Source: Caproicibacterium argilliputei
GTDB lineage: Bacteria > Bacillota > Clostridia > Oscillospirales > Acutalibacteraceae
Reading direction: 5' to 3'
DNA length: 64,000 bases
Assembly (NCBI RefSeq): GCF_029211325.2
Contig: NZ_CP135996.1
Location: 2,666,001 to 2,730,000, forward strand
A program made the position numbers and the translations under genes. Positions 42,407 through 51,393 of the stretch are shown here, one piece after another (within the stretch, counting starts at the first letter, position 1; the number at the start of each line of letters is the position of its first letter). Under the pieces are notes generated by a model that worked only from the letters and a program-made list of their open reading frames with translations, was not told the origin of the DNA and made no database searches.

Positions 42407-45211
42407 TCATAACGTGATTTGATGTTGCTGCTCGTGATCGTCACGGGCATGGCCCTGTGCCTGCTTTTTCTCCTTCAGCTTGCGAAGGCGTTTCCGGTCG
42501 ATACGGAAAGCAGCGCTGCCAGTTGCCTTGTGATAATCCTCACGGAACAGATTCTCCAGCCGGTGCATCAGTCTCGTCGCCGCCAGCAGTACAGACGGAT
42601 TGCGGTATTCGTTGATACGGTCAATAAGAAATTGCGCATAAACGTTTCCCTGCTGTGCAGACAGCGAAAGCCAGTACAGGCTTTTCTCCTTATCGCGGGG
42701 AACATCGCCATCATAGAAATACAGCTTTCCGAGAGCATATTGGGCATACTGATTTCCTTGTTCGGCGGATGCGGTCAGCCAGCGGATAGCGGCCTCCACA
42801 TTCTTCGGAACATCTTCACCGGCGAAGTAGAGCTTACCGAACTGATATGCCGCGTACTCATTTTTTTGTTCTGCCGATAGAGTGAATAGCCGGATTGCGT
42901 TTGGAACATCTTCTCCGACAAGATACAGCTTCGCCAAGGTGTATTGAGCATACTGATTGCCGAGGTCGGAAGAAAGCGTGAGCCACTTGACCGCAGCCAC
43001 TGCGTCTTTTGGGATGTCCTCGCCGGAGAGATAAAGCCTGCCGAGCTGATAGGCGGCGTACTCGTTTTTCTGTTCTGCCGATAAAGTGAAAAGCTCCACG
43101 GCTTTTTGTATATCCTTCTGCACATGGGTACCATCACGGTAGCACTTGGCAAGCACATATTGTGCCGCCGCGTTTCCACTGTCAGCAGCCTTGGTTAGCC
43201 ATTCGATTGCCTGCTCCGGATCACCGGTATCGGTTTCAAGCCGCAGCTTTCCGAGCATGTACTGCGCGTTACCGTTTCCAACCTTGGCGGCCTTCTCAAA
43301 ATAGAATAATGACGCAAGAATGTCTTTCTGCGTGCCGGTTCCGGTATAGAGCATCTGGCCGAGACGGTATTGGAGTTTATCGTCATGGCTTTCAGCCTCC
43401 AAAGAAGAAAAGCCGGTGAAGGCACGTTTGAAGTGTTCACCGGCTTTGTCCGTATTCTCTTGTGTTCCGATTCCGTCCCGGAACATTTTTGCAATCTCAT
43501 AATCCGCATAGGGGTTGCCTTGATCAGCAGATCGTCGGTATAACTCGAAGGCTGTTTCATAATCCTGCGCAACACCCTGACCGCGATGATACAGACCGGC
43601 CAGAGAATATTGAGCGTACTTGTGATTTTTATAAACCGCTTTCTGAAACCATAAGGCGGCCTGCTCATAATCCTGTGGAGTACCCAATACTGCAGCGTAC
43701 ATTTTCCCGATACGGTATTGCAGATAAGGCTTATGCTTTTCCGCTTCCACATTGAGAAAAGCGGAGAGCGCCTTTTCATACCACGCATGAGCGGCTGCCG
43801 GATCAGTTTCCCTGCCGAGGCCATCTGCGAACATTCTGCCGAGATCGTGCATGGCGAGGGCATTGCCGGATTCCGCTTCTAGCAGGAACAATCGAAATGC
43901 TTCGTCAAAGTTCTGTTTTACTGTATCGCTGCTGTAGAGATACGCGCGGGCCTGTTTGTATCGCTCACTCCATGCGGCATGGAATGCGATTTCGACAGGC
44001 TCATCGGGCAGCTCGTTTTCCGGCCCGGAAGTATCGGGAAGACCTTCCGGCGGCATCACCGGCTCCGGCATGGACTCATCCTCAAACGAAAAATGGCAAC
44101 CGCCGATTTTCATTGCTTCGGCGATCACCATGTTTTTGATACTTTTGAATTGCTTTTGTTGGGATAACGGCGGCATGGGTGGAGGCTGATTGGTATACGT
44201 TCGATAGATTTCATCTTGCCAGCCGCCCCATGCGGCATAGAGCTTTGCAACGCGTTCGTCTTTGGCCAACTCATCCACGATCCGGTCGACGATAGCCTTT
44301 ACATCGGCCTTGAGATACCCGTATATCTTTTTTCCTCCTGTATTTTGAAGACGTTCGGAGAGCAGCAAAACGTTTTCTTCGATTGCCTTGTTTTCGCAGA
44401 CACCGGAGGAAATCTGCCGCAGCAGTTCGTCTATTATATCCGCAGTACCTTGCTTGAGGTCGCTCCGCGCCTGATTCTGCTGATCATAAATCTGAGCGAA
44501 GTCCTGACGGAAGATATCGTGCGCCAATTCGGAGCGCATGGCTTCGATGGCAGGCTCAGTGAGAAAACCGTCATTGTCCTTCGCAGAATAGATCATGAGA
44601 TGCACATGCGGATGATGGCCTTCATTATGAAACGCACAGTACCAGCGAAGGTTTTCGCTGTCGATCTTCATGTGCTTGCACAGCATGGCCCGTTTGCTGC
44701 GGATCAGTTCCCGCCACTGTTTGCCGCTGTCATATCCGAGACGGGCAGCGTCCTCACGCCGGAGGGAAATCACATGTGTCCAGACCGGCCCTTTGTGATT
44801 GACCACATCATCCTGCACCTGAGACAGGATCACCGGGGTTCCGGCATCGGTGAACAAGCCGTGCTCACCGATACGTTCCACGCGGGGGCGGTTTGCAATA
44901 TAATCCACATAATTTTCGCGCTTGCCGACCAGATCGAGGTTCTGTTCCAAAGCGCAGGAGATCAACTCGGAAGCGTTCTCCCTTGTGGGGCACAGAAGGT
45001 AATCGCTGTATTCCAGCATATCTTTTGCGGATGGAATGTCCCGAAGAAGCTGGCGGATCAGCTTTTGCTGATTTTCCGTCGCCGGGAGTTGCGGTTTGCT
45101 TTCGTCAATTTTTTCTACACCTTCACGGGTGCCAATGTATTTGACGTAGTTTTGTAGCTGCTCCGGTGGGGCATCCCGCATATAACGGGAGGTAAAAATA
45201 ATTTTGGGCAT
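42407..45211 (-). CDS. MobP-type relaxase with C-terminal Sel1 repeats
   Basis: A 934-residue relaxase that nicks the transfer origin. The N-terminal catalytic part (1-270) has YVKYIGTREG at the tyrosine region and the three-histidine metal motif FHNEGHHPHVHLMIYS (about residues 194-209). The MobP3 class is likely. From about 430 to 870 there are roughly a dozen 36-residue Sel1-like helical repeats (A-x-x-x-L-G-x-L-Y-x-x-G-x-x-V). Two repeat copies are almost identical in DNA, suggesting recent internal duplication. A cargo nitroreductase and an IS have separated it from the rest of the operon. Confidence 0.92.
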   Translation of the reverse strand: MPKIIFTSRYMRDAPPEQLQNYVKYIGTREGVEKIDESKPQLPATENQQKLIRQLLRDIPSAKDMLEYSDYLLCPTRENASELISCALEQNLDLVGKRENYVDYIANRPRVERIGEHGLFTDAGTPVILSQVQDDVVNHKGPVWTHVISLRREDAARLGYDSGKQWRELIRSKRAMLCKHMKIDSENLRWYCAFHNEGHHPHVHLMIYSAKDNDGFLTEPAIEAMRSELAHDIFRQDFAQIYDQQNQARSDLKQGTADIIDELLRQISSGVCENKAIEENVLLLSERLQNTGGKKIYGYLKADVKAIVDRIVDELAKDERVAKLYAAWGGWQDEIYRTYTNQPPPMPPLSQQKQFKSIKNMVIAEAMKIGGCHFSFEDESMPEPVMPPEGLPDTSGPENELPDEPVEIAFHAAWSERYKQARAYLYSSDTVKQNFDEAFRLFLLEAESGNALAMHDLGRMFADGLGRETDPAAAHAWYEKALSAFLNVEAEKHKPYLQYRIGKMYAAVLGTPQDYEQAALWFQKAVYKNHKYAQYSLAGLYHRGQGVAQDYETAFELYRRSADQGNPYADYEIAKMFRDGIGTQENTDKAGEHFKRAFTGFSSLEAESHDDKLQYRLGQMLYTGTGTQKDILASLFYFEKAAKVGNGNAQYMLGKLRLETDTGDPEQAIEWLTKAADSGNAAAQYVLAKCYRDGTHVQKDIQKAVELFTLSAEQKNEYAAYQLGRLYLSGEDIPKDAVAAVKWLTLSSDLGNQYAQYTLAKLYLVGEDVPNAIRLFTLSAEQKNEYAAYQFGKLYFAGEDVPKNVEAAIRWLTASAEQGNQYAQYALGKLYFYDGDVPRDKEKSLYWLSLSAQQGNVYAQFLIDRINEYRNPSVLLAATRLMHRLENLFREDYHKATGSAAFRIDRKRLRKLKEKKQAQGHARDDHEQQHQITL

Positions 45212-45241
45212 GGCGGCCTCCTTTCTGTGTTTTGGGCAAAG

Positions 45242-45268
45242 AAAAAGAGCGACCTCTGTGGATCGCCC
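45242..45268 (-). terminator. Terminator of the nitroreductase gene
   Basis: Minus-strand stem GGGCGA/TCGCTC followed by TTTTTC, 35 bases after the nitroreductase stop and before the relaxase gene. Confidence 0.75.
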
Positions 45269-45302
45269 TAAGTATAAAGCTGGTTAATCGACAAGCTGAA
45301 AT

Positions 45303-45893
45303 TTAATCACGCCACTCAACAACATCATCCAGATTTTTTCTGGGTCTAGCAGAAGGATTTTCGTCGGCATATCCAACTGTCATTGCCGCAAATAGTTCTC
45401 CATCAACGTTTAACCAATCACACAATTCCTTATATGCGAAAAATGTATCGCAAATCCATAAGCTACCTAACCCAAGTTCCGTGGCTGTGAGCGTCATATT
45501 TTCAATAGCTGCCCCTATCGACTGAGCATTACAAATTTCGTAAATGCGTTCTTCGGGATTCAAAGAAGTATGAAGATCCATTCCAAGTGAATTAGCAATA
45601 AAAATAACAACGGACGCCTGTTCCATGATTTTCAGAGTATATTCCGCGCCACTGAGATATTGCACACTTTCTGAAAGAAGTGGTTTTGTTTTCTCTCTTA
45701 TTAACCCTTTACGCATGACCGCGATCATGTCATTCTTTGCATTGCCCGTCACCACAATGAATTTCCAAGGCTGACGATTTTTCGAAGATGGTGCCAGTAT
45801 CCCTGATTGCAGAATTTCTTTTATCATTTGTTTTGGCACATCTATGTTTTTATATTTTCGTATGCTTCTTCTGCTTTTTATTGCTGATAACAT
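45303..45893 (-). CDS. Nitroreductase-family flavoprotein
   Basis: A 196-residue FMN-dependent oxidoreductase. The N-terminal IKSRRSIRKYKNIDVP, SGILAPSSKNRQPWKFIVVTGN and the C-terminal LGLGSLWICDTFF and AAMTVGYADENPSARPRK are classic family segments. Substrates may include nitroaromatics, quinones or flavins. It is AT-rich relative to the transfer genes and is bounded by its own terminator, so it is a later insertion. Its upstream leader is now interrupted by an IS256-family element inserted one base upstream of the start codon region, leaving no RBS of its own. Confidence 0.9.
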   Translation of the reverse strand: MLSAIKSRRSIRKYKNIDVPKQMIKEILQSGILAPSSKNRQPWKFIVVTGNAKNDMIAVMRKGLIREKTKPLLSESVQYLSGAEYTLKIMEQASVVIFIANSLGMDLHTSLNPEERIYEICNAQSIGAAIENMTLTATELGLGSLWICDTFFAYKELCDWLNVDGELFAAMTVGYADENPSARPRKNLDDVVEWRD

Positions 45894-45902
45894 TTCAGTG
45901 TA

Positions 45903-47241
45903 GCGCTAGTGTCAAGAGAAGTTCGCAATTTAGGGATTCCGGAAAATGAATTAAGCTGCGTTTAGCAAAAGTGTCTGAATGGATTTGGGATTCAAATATG
46001 CTCTGGAAACAGACCAGTCCTCGGCATATTCCATGAGATATGTCGTTACCAGCCGCAGATAGGAATCGTTGTTTGGGAATATTCCGACGACGCTGGTTCT
46101 GCGCCGGATTTCCTTGTTCAGCCGTTCGAGCATATTGGTGGATGAGATTTTACGTGCGTCAAGATCGGAGAATGCATAAAAAGCCAACGAATCTTCCAAC
46201 CCATTTTCCAGAAGCTCAATCGCTCCGGGAAATCTCTTCCCGTATTGCTCCGACAACTGTTTTGCGCGCTGCCGCGCTAATTGGACGGAAGGCGCCAGCC
46301 AGATTTCTTTCAGCTGGGCCGCGAAGGCTTCCTTTTCCTTCTGCGGTACGTGCGCCAGGATATTTCGCATGAAATGCACTTTGCAGCGCTGCCAGGAAGC
46401 GCCGGGAAAACTTTGTCGGATGGCGGCAATCAACCCTTTGTTCGCATCGGAAACCACCAGAAGCGGCGTTTTCAGGCCGCGATCCAAAAGGTTTTGAAAC
46501 AACTGGGAATAGCTCTCTTTGGATTCATCCAACATCGGTTCCACGGCGAGAATGTCCCTGTGCCCTTGCTCGTTGACGCCGCAGACAACCATTACCGCCA
46601 TGCTGACGACACGGCCATCCATACGGACTTTTTCGTACAGGGCGTCCGTCCAGAGCACCGGATAATGGGAATCCGCGAGAGAACGGCCGCGAAATTCCTG
46701 TACCTGCTCGTTCAAACCCTTTGTCATCTCGCTGACCTGACTGCGGGAAAGGTTCTCTATTCCCAGACTGTGAGCCAGCTTTTCCATCTTCCGGGTAGAC
46801 ACACCCTGCACGAACGCCTCCTGAATCACCTGTATCAGCGCCGCCTCGCCGCGCTTGCGTTCCGTGACAAAGAACGGGATGTATCCATGACTGCGCAGCT
46901 TTGGCACCATGAGATACATTGTTCCTACGCGAGTGTCCAGCCGCCGGGGCCGGTATCCGCAGCGGTAGTCACTGCGGGACGAACTGTGTGCATTCTTTTC
47001 CGCGCCTACGATTCCAGAAACCTCCGCCTCCATGAGTTGAGCGCAGAGCCATTCCAGCATGCTGAGCATTGGGTCGGGCTCCGCCATACATTTCAGTAGC
47101 AATTCCGTAAGATCTGTGTTATTCTTTCTTTGAGCCATTGGGGCCAACTCCTTCTTTGAATGTCTAGACACCATTCATTTTACCGGAGTCCCAATGGCTT
47201 TTCTATAACCTTCACGAAATTGCGAACTTTATTGTACTCTA
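45903..47241 (-). mobile_element. IS256-family insertion sequence
   Basis: About 1.34 kb with imperfect terminal inverted repeats that share AAGTTCGCAATTT (45919-45931, and reversed at 47217-47229) and an inner GGGAYTCCGG block. It is flanked by the direct repeat TCAGTGTAGC (45895-45904 and 47242-47251); 8 bp of it is the expected IS256-type target duplication, which sets the ends used here. It carries one transposase gene and has inserted in the nitroreductase leader. Confidence 0.88.
45951..47138 (-). CDS. IS256-family transposase
   Basis: A 395-residue DDE transposase of the mutator superfamily. Catalytic region: PVLWTDALYEKVRMDGRV (first Asp), LLVVSDANKGLIAAI (second Asp), and the helical domain with the Glu near NMLERLNKEIRRRTSVVGIFP. 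WQRCKVHFMRNILAHVP is the family hallmark. The ATG at 47138 is preferred; longer forms begin in the terminal region. All motifs are intact, so the element may be active. Confidence 0.94.
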   Translation of the reverse strand: MAQRKNNTDLTELLLKCMAEPDPMLSMLEWLCAQLMEAEVSGIVGAEKNAHSSSRSDYRCGYRPRRLDTRVGTMYLMVPKLRSHGYIPFFVTERKRGEAALIQVIQEAFVQGVSTRKMEKLAHSLGIENLSRSQVSEMTKGLNEQVQEFRGRSLADSHYPVLWTDALYEKVRMDGRVVSMAVMVVCGVNEQGHRDILAVEPMLDESKESYSQLFQNLLDRGLKTPLLVVSDANKGLIAAIRQSFPGASWQRCKVHFMRNILAHVPQKEKEAFAAQLKEIWLAPSVQLARQRAKQLSEQYGKRFPGAIELLENGLEDSLAFYAFSDLDARKISSTNMLERLNKEIRRRTSVVGIFPNNDSYLRLVTTYLMEYAEDWSVSRAYLNPKSIQTLLLNAA

Positions 47242-47330
47242 TCAGTGTAGCCTCTCTTGTAATCGAATTTGAATACACCTATTTAAGCATTAATTATATC
47301 ACATTTTTCAAAAAGCTTCACCGAACTATG

Positions 47331-47357
47331 TAAAACAGCCTCTGCTTTCGCAGAGGC
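47331..47357 (-). terminator. Terminator-like hairpin
   Basis: Minus-strand stem GCCTCTGC/GCAGAGGC with a GAAA loop, followed by TGTTTTA, 19 bases after the stop of the 95-residue gene. Confidence 0.75.
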
Positions 47358-47375
47358 CGTCTACCATATGTTTCC

Positions 47376-47663
47376 TTATAGCGCACCTAACTTCTTGAGA
47401 AGCTCCACGCAGTCCTTCGCGCCCTGCACATAAAGGAACGAGCACTCGTGATCCGCGATGAGATTGGTTTTCTCAAAGTAGTCGGTGAGGATTTTGCATT
47501 GCTCCGGCGACAGCTCCGCGACAATGTCGTGGGCCTGCGTACTTAAATTTCGTACCTCGTTATGGAGTTTCTGTTCTTCCTCACATAGATTTTCTCTCCG
47601 CTGCGACAACGCATGCTCCGTCAGCTCACGGATTGCCATTTCCGCGATTTCCTGTTTGTCCAT
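47376..47663 (-). CDS. Small helical element protein (DUF6809-like)
   Basis: A 95-residue, mostly helical, acidic protein with heptad-like leucines (about 15-50) and a LVQGAKDCVELLKKLGAL-like C-terminus. It resembles the short DUF6809-type proteins of Clostridia elements and phages. Function unknown. It is the first gene beyond the nitroreductase/IS insertion and ends at a terminator-like hairpin. Confidence 0.65.
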   Translation of the reverse strand: MDKQEIAEMAIRELTEHALSQRRENLCEEEQKLHNEVRNLSTQAHDIVAELSPEQCKILTDYFEKTNLIADHECSFLYVQGAKDCVELLKKLGAL

Positions 47664-47748
47664 TCTGAAATCACTCCTTTTTGACTACAACATAAACAGA
47701 CTTCGGGGCGAAGTCCATACCCAAAATCAACAGATCGAGTTTTCTTTT

Positions 47749-48162
47749 TTAGATTTCCCGTTTCTGATATTTATACGCGCTTTCAAAATCCACCGCACCG
47801 TTGATTCGTTTCACCTCGTCCAGGCATTTCAGATGTAGCTTGTGCAGAGCCGTTTCGTCGATGTTGTGCGAGCAGGCAATCACATGCGCCAGCTCGGAAA
47901 GCTCCACGGCCATTTTGAAATCCATTCGTGCGATGCGGTTTTCACTGTCATGAACGGTAGCAGTCAGCACGGAGGACAAAGTCTGCAGCAAATAGTTTTC
48001 TGCCTTCTGAGAAGTCAGGTAGCCGCAGTAAAATTTGAGCGCCTCGGTGACAAACTCATTTCTGGATTTCACGTTTGCCACAGGTAGCAGTTCATCACAT
48101 TGATCCAGCATTTCCTTTTCAATATAAAAGCCGGTGCGTACTTTTTCCAGTTCGTTTGCCAT
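47749..48162 (-). CDS. Ribbon-helix-helix-like element protein
   Basis: A 137-residue protein. Residues about 8-40 (RTGFYIEKEMLDQCDELLP, then SRNEFVTEALKFYCGYL) fit a ribbon-helix-helix DNA-binding domain as found in relaxosome accessory proteins and in regulators. A helical C-terminal domain follows. AAAGGAG lies six bases before ATG 48162. It could be a relaxase accessory protein binding the nearby gene-free segment; that is inference from position. Confidence 0.72.
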   Translation of the reverse strand: MANELEKVRTGFYIEKEMLDQCDELLPVANVKSRNEFVTEALKFYCGYLTSQKAENYLLQTLSSVLTATVHDSENRIARMDFKMAVELSELAHVIACSHNIDETALHKLHLKCLDEVKRINGAVDFESAYKYQKREI

Positions 48163-48556
48163 GATTTCTCCTTTCCTTCTGACGATAAGGTTGGTATGCA
48201 AAGAAAACGCCCTGAATGCCCGGAACAGTTTGCCTTTTGCCAAATCCAGCATAACAAATTGAGCTATCGGGCAGAAAGTTATGCCACTTCGCAATCCCCG
48301 AACGGCTTTGCCGGTCGGTGTTTTCCGGCTTTAGGCTGCGAAAGCAGCATAAAGCCTTTAACCAGCACCACTTTCGACCCTGCCAGTCTGCCTCAGGGAT
48401 GCAGCCATTCCAAGGCAATCAGGACATTTCTCACATTTCCGTCAAATGGGCGCAACGTGGGGCAGTTGCTGCCAACAGGTATACGGATGCTACTCGGCCT
48501 CATAAAAAGCCACACGGGGCAACACAGCCGCCAACACGCGTCAACGCTTTTGATCA
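48163..48556. other. Gene-free segment, oriT candidate
   Basis: 394 bases without a supported gene inside the transfer operon. Contains a strong two-part hairpin GCTTTA-GGCTGC-GAAA-GCAGC-TAAAGC near 48333-48360, a GCCGG/CCGGC stem just left of it, and GGGGCA repeats. Inverted repeats beside a ribbon-helix-helix gene are typical of a transfer origin, but the nick motif is not recognised. Confidence 0.4.
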
Positions 48557-48811
48557 TTACGCCAGACTGTCCACAGTGCTGTTTGATGCAGCAGGGTGTA
48601 CCGGATGTTTTGGCTTCTGTTTTTCAGCAGATTCGCGGGAAAGCTTGTCGTCAATGTACTCTCGGGTAGCCTGCGGAACGTACTTTTCATAGAGCTTCTG
48701 AACGGTATCCTGCAGTTCCGTCTGCAGATCCGCGTCCTTTTTGTCCATGTGATAGGTCAGGGCGTCTAGCTTTTCCGTATCAAAAGAAACGGTTAAATTT
48801 GTGTTTTTCAT
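48557..48811 (-). CDS. Small element protein (DUF6103-like)
   Basis: An 84-residue protein (MKNTNLTVSFDTEKLDALTY) with a beta strand followed by helices, resembling RHH antitoxin-like or DUF6103 proteins of Tn1549-type elements. A lysine/proline-rich tail ends the protein. GGAGG precedes ATG 48811. It lies 16 bases downstream of the next operon gene. Function unknown. Confidence 0.68.
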   Translation of the reverse strand: MKNTNLTVSFDTEKLDALTYHMDKKDADLQTELQDTVQKLYEKYVPQATREYIDDKLSRESAEKQKPKHPVHPAASNSTVDSLA

Positions 48812-48827
48812 GTTGGTTTCCTCCATT

Positions 48828-49751
48828 TCATAATTTCATTTCCGGGGTATGCGACGGCTGATCCTCCGGTTCGTTCACCCATTTTTCATAGTCCTGAACG
48901 GAGCAGAAGCCAGCCAGCATGGAAGAGAACGCATCCAGTCGGCTGGCCTTCACACCGGCAAGCTCCATCTGCAAACCGTAATAGCCGGTATAAACACGCA
49001 GGACATCCGCGTTCAGAACATCGGCCCACGCTTCCTTTCCGGCTTCGGTCAGCGTAGATTCATCCAGCTCCACAATGGTGGACGGCTCGTTTTCAATCTC
49101 GTGGTGGATGAGATGGATGTCCTCCCATTTGGTGTGAAGCAGATCATGGAGCTTGGCAGCCGGGGCAATTTGCTCTGTTGCTTTTTCGGAACCTTTTTCC
49201 TGCTGCCCGTCGCACTTGGGGCAGTAATCAAGATAATAGGTGATGTCAAAATTGTCCTCCATCGGTTCAATTTCCGTTACCTCATCACTGGCGGACAACG
49301 CATTCAGCAGCATGGTACCGATGCCGTTGTTCGGTGTAACGTGAACACCGTACCGTTCCTCGATCTCATCAAAGGAAATCTCCCAATCGCCATTTTCGGT
49401 TTTTTGAGTGCCGTCCCTGATGATCTCATCAGCCAGCAGTGAAATCTGGCGGTTCACATAGGGCCTGAAGTTTGGAAGAAAAGCGGTATACCTGCCGTAG
49501 GAATAGCCGGAACTGTCCACCAGAACAGCATCGTCCGTATCTTCACCGAGTACCAGCAGCCCGTGCTGCACTCCATTCCCGTCCACATACATATCACCGA
49601 TACGGTCGGCAATAAAGTCCCTGTCGGCCAGCATATTTTCACAAAAGTCTTTGAATTCCGTTGCCGACAGTTCTTCGATTGCCTCGATCACACATTCCTG
49701 CGGCTGGAAGCAATCCAGCTTTCTTTCAAATACAGCCTTGGTCTTTAACAT
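48828..49751 (-). CDS. Conserved element protein (DUF6329-like)
   Basis: A 307-residue, acidic, probably cytoplasmic protein with no membrane segment. Blocks such as DRIGDMYVDGNGVQHGLLVL and GEDTDDAVLVDSSGYSYGRY at about residues 50-85 and the YCPKCDG cysteine pair near 175 are what I see. The family is found only in conjugative elements; DUF6329 is my best match. No function is known. Cotranscribed with the M23 peptidase gene, 14 bases downstream of it. Confidence 0.65.
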   Translation of the reverse strand: MLKTKAVFERKLDCFQPQECVIEAIEELSATEFKDFCENMLADRDFIADRIGDMYVDGNGVQHGLLVLGEDTDDAVLVDSSGYSYGRYTAFLPNFRPYVNRQISLLADEIIRDGTQKTENGDWEISFDEIEERYGVHVTPNNGIGTMLLNALSASDEVTEIEPMEDNFDITYYLDYCPKCDGQQEKGSEKATEQIAPAAKLHDLLHTKWEDIHLIHHEIENEPSTIVELDESTLTEAGKEAWADVLNADVLRVYTGYYGLQMELAGVKASRLDAFSSMLAGFCSVQDYEKWVNEPEDQPSHTPEMKL

Positions 49752-49765
49752 GATTCGTTCCTCCC

Positions 49766-50863
49766 TTAAGGTAAGTAATTTCTCGGATTGACCGCTTTTC
49801 CATTAATGCGAATTTCAAAATGAAGATGGTTTCCGGTACTGCGCCCCGTGCTGCCCACCGCTGCGATAACGTCGCCCTGCTTCACAGCTTGGCCGGAACG
49901 GACATATACCTTGGAGCAGTGACCGTACAGCGTAACCATTCCGTCTCCGTGATCGATGACCACATGATATCCGTAGCCGCTGCTGCCGGAGTCTATTACG
50001 CTGCTCACCACACCGTCGCGGGCGGCATGAATTGGTGTACCTTTTGGTGCACCGAGGTCAAGACCGGAGTGTCCTTCGCCGCCGCTGCCGCCGAACGGAT
50101 TTGGCCTCCAGCCGAATTCCGAAGTGACCATGCCGCGCCAGTTCGCCCCGAGAGGACTGGCAAAATTACCGCCGCCCGTGTAGGGTCCATCTGTTCCAAC
50201 ACCTTTTTTCCATTCATCCTCGCCGATGTTTTCATTCTCCGGCAGACTGTGGCCATAAAGCACACGGCTGTAAATCTGAGCGGCGTTGACTTTGTTTTCG
50301 TTGGTGATCGTTCTGCCAAGCGCGCTTTCAAGGTTGGCGTAAATTTCATTCAGGTCGGAAATCGGAACAGCCACGGTGTAGGCTTCCTGCGTCTTATTGC
50401 CGTCCTTGTCGGTAACAGTACGAGTTCGCTTTTCGTACCGGATGAAAGCATCGGTAAATTTTCGGTAGTCATTTTTGTCCATTCGGAGATTTTCAGCGCC
50501 GAAATACAGAGAATAAAAAATAGATTTCACACGGGTGGCGTCAATGCCACCGCTTTCAATCTGAGGCGTGATCTCCGACACAGCCCCGTCCAAGACAGAG
50601 AAGCTGCTCCGCATATCTTCGATGTACTGCCTGTATTCAGCGGGTACCTGTGCCGAGATGGAGCCGCCGTTGAAAACCAGATCCACAGCGGAGTCGTTGT
50701 GCTGCGCCGTTCCGGACAACAAACTCATGATCATTACGATGATTAAAATGAAGGGAGTCAGAACGGCGGCAATCAGCACACCGACGGCTTTCCACGTCCG
50801 CTTGTCCGACGCGGCGGCAATGGCTGTTTTTACCGCAAGGGCAATGGTTGCCGGATCAGCCAT
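49766..50863 (-). CDS. M23-family cell-wall peptidase (CD1108-like transfer protein)
   Basis: A 365-residue protein with a membrane anchor (about residues 28-52), a helical extracellular middle and a C-terminal M23 zinc-endopeptidase domain: HSGLDLGAPKGTPIHAARDG (H and D ligands, about 268) and NHLHFEIRINGKAVNPRNYL (H-x-H, about 344). It probably opens peptidoglycan for the mating channel, the job of VirB1-type proteins. Stands in the order known from CTn4-like elements, near VirB4. Confidence 0.9.
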   Translation of the reverse strand: MADPATIALAVKTAIAAASDKRTWKAVGVLIAAVLTPFILIIVMIMSLLSGTAQHNDSAVDLVFNGGSISAQVPAEYRQYIEDMRSSFSVLDGAVSEITPQIESGGIDATRVKSIFYSLYFGAENLRMDKNDYRKFTDAFIRYEKRTRTVTDKDGNKTQEAYTVAVPISDLNEIYANLESALGRTITNENKVNAAQIYSRVLYGHSLPENENIGEDEWKKGVGTDGPYTGGGNFASPLGANWRGMVTSEFGWRPNPFGGSGGEGHSGLDLGAPKGTPIHAARDGVVSSVIDSGSSGYGYHVVIDHGDGMVTLYGHCSKVYVRSGQAVKQGDVIAAVGSTGRSTGNHLHFEIRINGKAVNPRNYLP

Positions 50864-50869
50864 GGGGCA

Positions 50870-51376
50870 TCACCACCATTTCGGGCCGAACAGGCTGCCC
50901 TGCACAGCTTCCGCTTCCTGCTGTTCCGCTGCCAAACGGATGGATTTTTCAACAGCCTGATCCAAAAAATCCGTGTCAAACCCGGCTGTTTTGTATCCTT
51001 CCATAATAGTGTTGAGGTAAAAATCAGAGGGAGCGCCAAACTCATGGCCTCCGTTCATCACATAGACCATGCCCGGAACAGCTTTTCCTTTCAGCTCCAC
51101 CTCCATCATTTCTTTGCGGTAAAAGTGAGGATACCCTTCGTAACGGTCAAGGGCCTGCTCGTCACCGGACCTGATCTTCCACAAAAGCACAGGCACCGAG
51201 CCGCCCTCAAAAGGTTCTACAGTTGCCACGGCTCCTTTCCGGCCTCCCCGGAACAGCAGCTCGTATCCCTTGATTTCGCTTGCGCCGACCACCTTGGCAG
51301 TCGGGCAGCGGAACGCCATCTGCGGCAAACTGAGGTTGCTGCCGTAGGCGATATACAACGTGTTTTTCGTACTCAT
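50870..51376 (-). CDS. Gamma-glutamylcyclotransferase-fold (GGCT/AIG2) protein
   Basis: A 168-residue GGCT-like protein: IAYGSNLSLPQMAFRCPTA (the substrate-binding YGSN loop, residues 9-12), GYELLFRGGRKGAVATVEP, LWKIRSGDEQALDRYEGYPHFY with the catalytic-type Glu in DRYEG. The family cleaves gamma-glutamyl-amine bonds by cyclisation. ATG 51376 is taken; longer versions lie in the amidoligase gene. The adjacent amidoligase makes amide bonds of the kind GGCT proteins remove, so they form a make-and-break pair. Confidence 0.85.
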   Translation of the reverse strand: MSTKNTLYIAYGSNLSLPQMAFRCPTAKVVGASEIKGYELLFRGGRKGAVATVEPFEGGSVPVLLWKIRSGDEQALDRYEGYPHFYRKEMMEVELKGKAVPGMVYVMNGGHEFGAPSDFYLNTIMEGYKTAGFDTDFLDQAVEKSIRLAAEQQEAEAVQGSLFGPKWW

Positions 51377-51393
51377 GATCCGTCTCCTTTTTC

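Noticed and set aside
42600..43900. Regular ~108-base repeats as a possible CRISPR-like array
   Set aside because: They are in-frame Sel1 repeats of the relaxase; spacing, divergence and coding frame exclude CRISPR.
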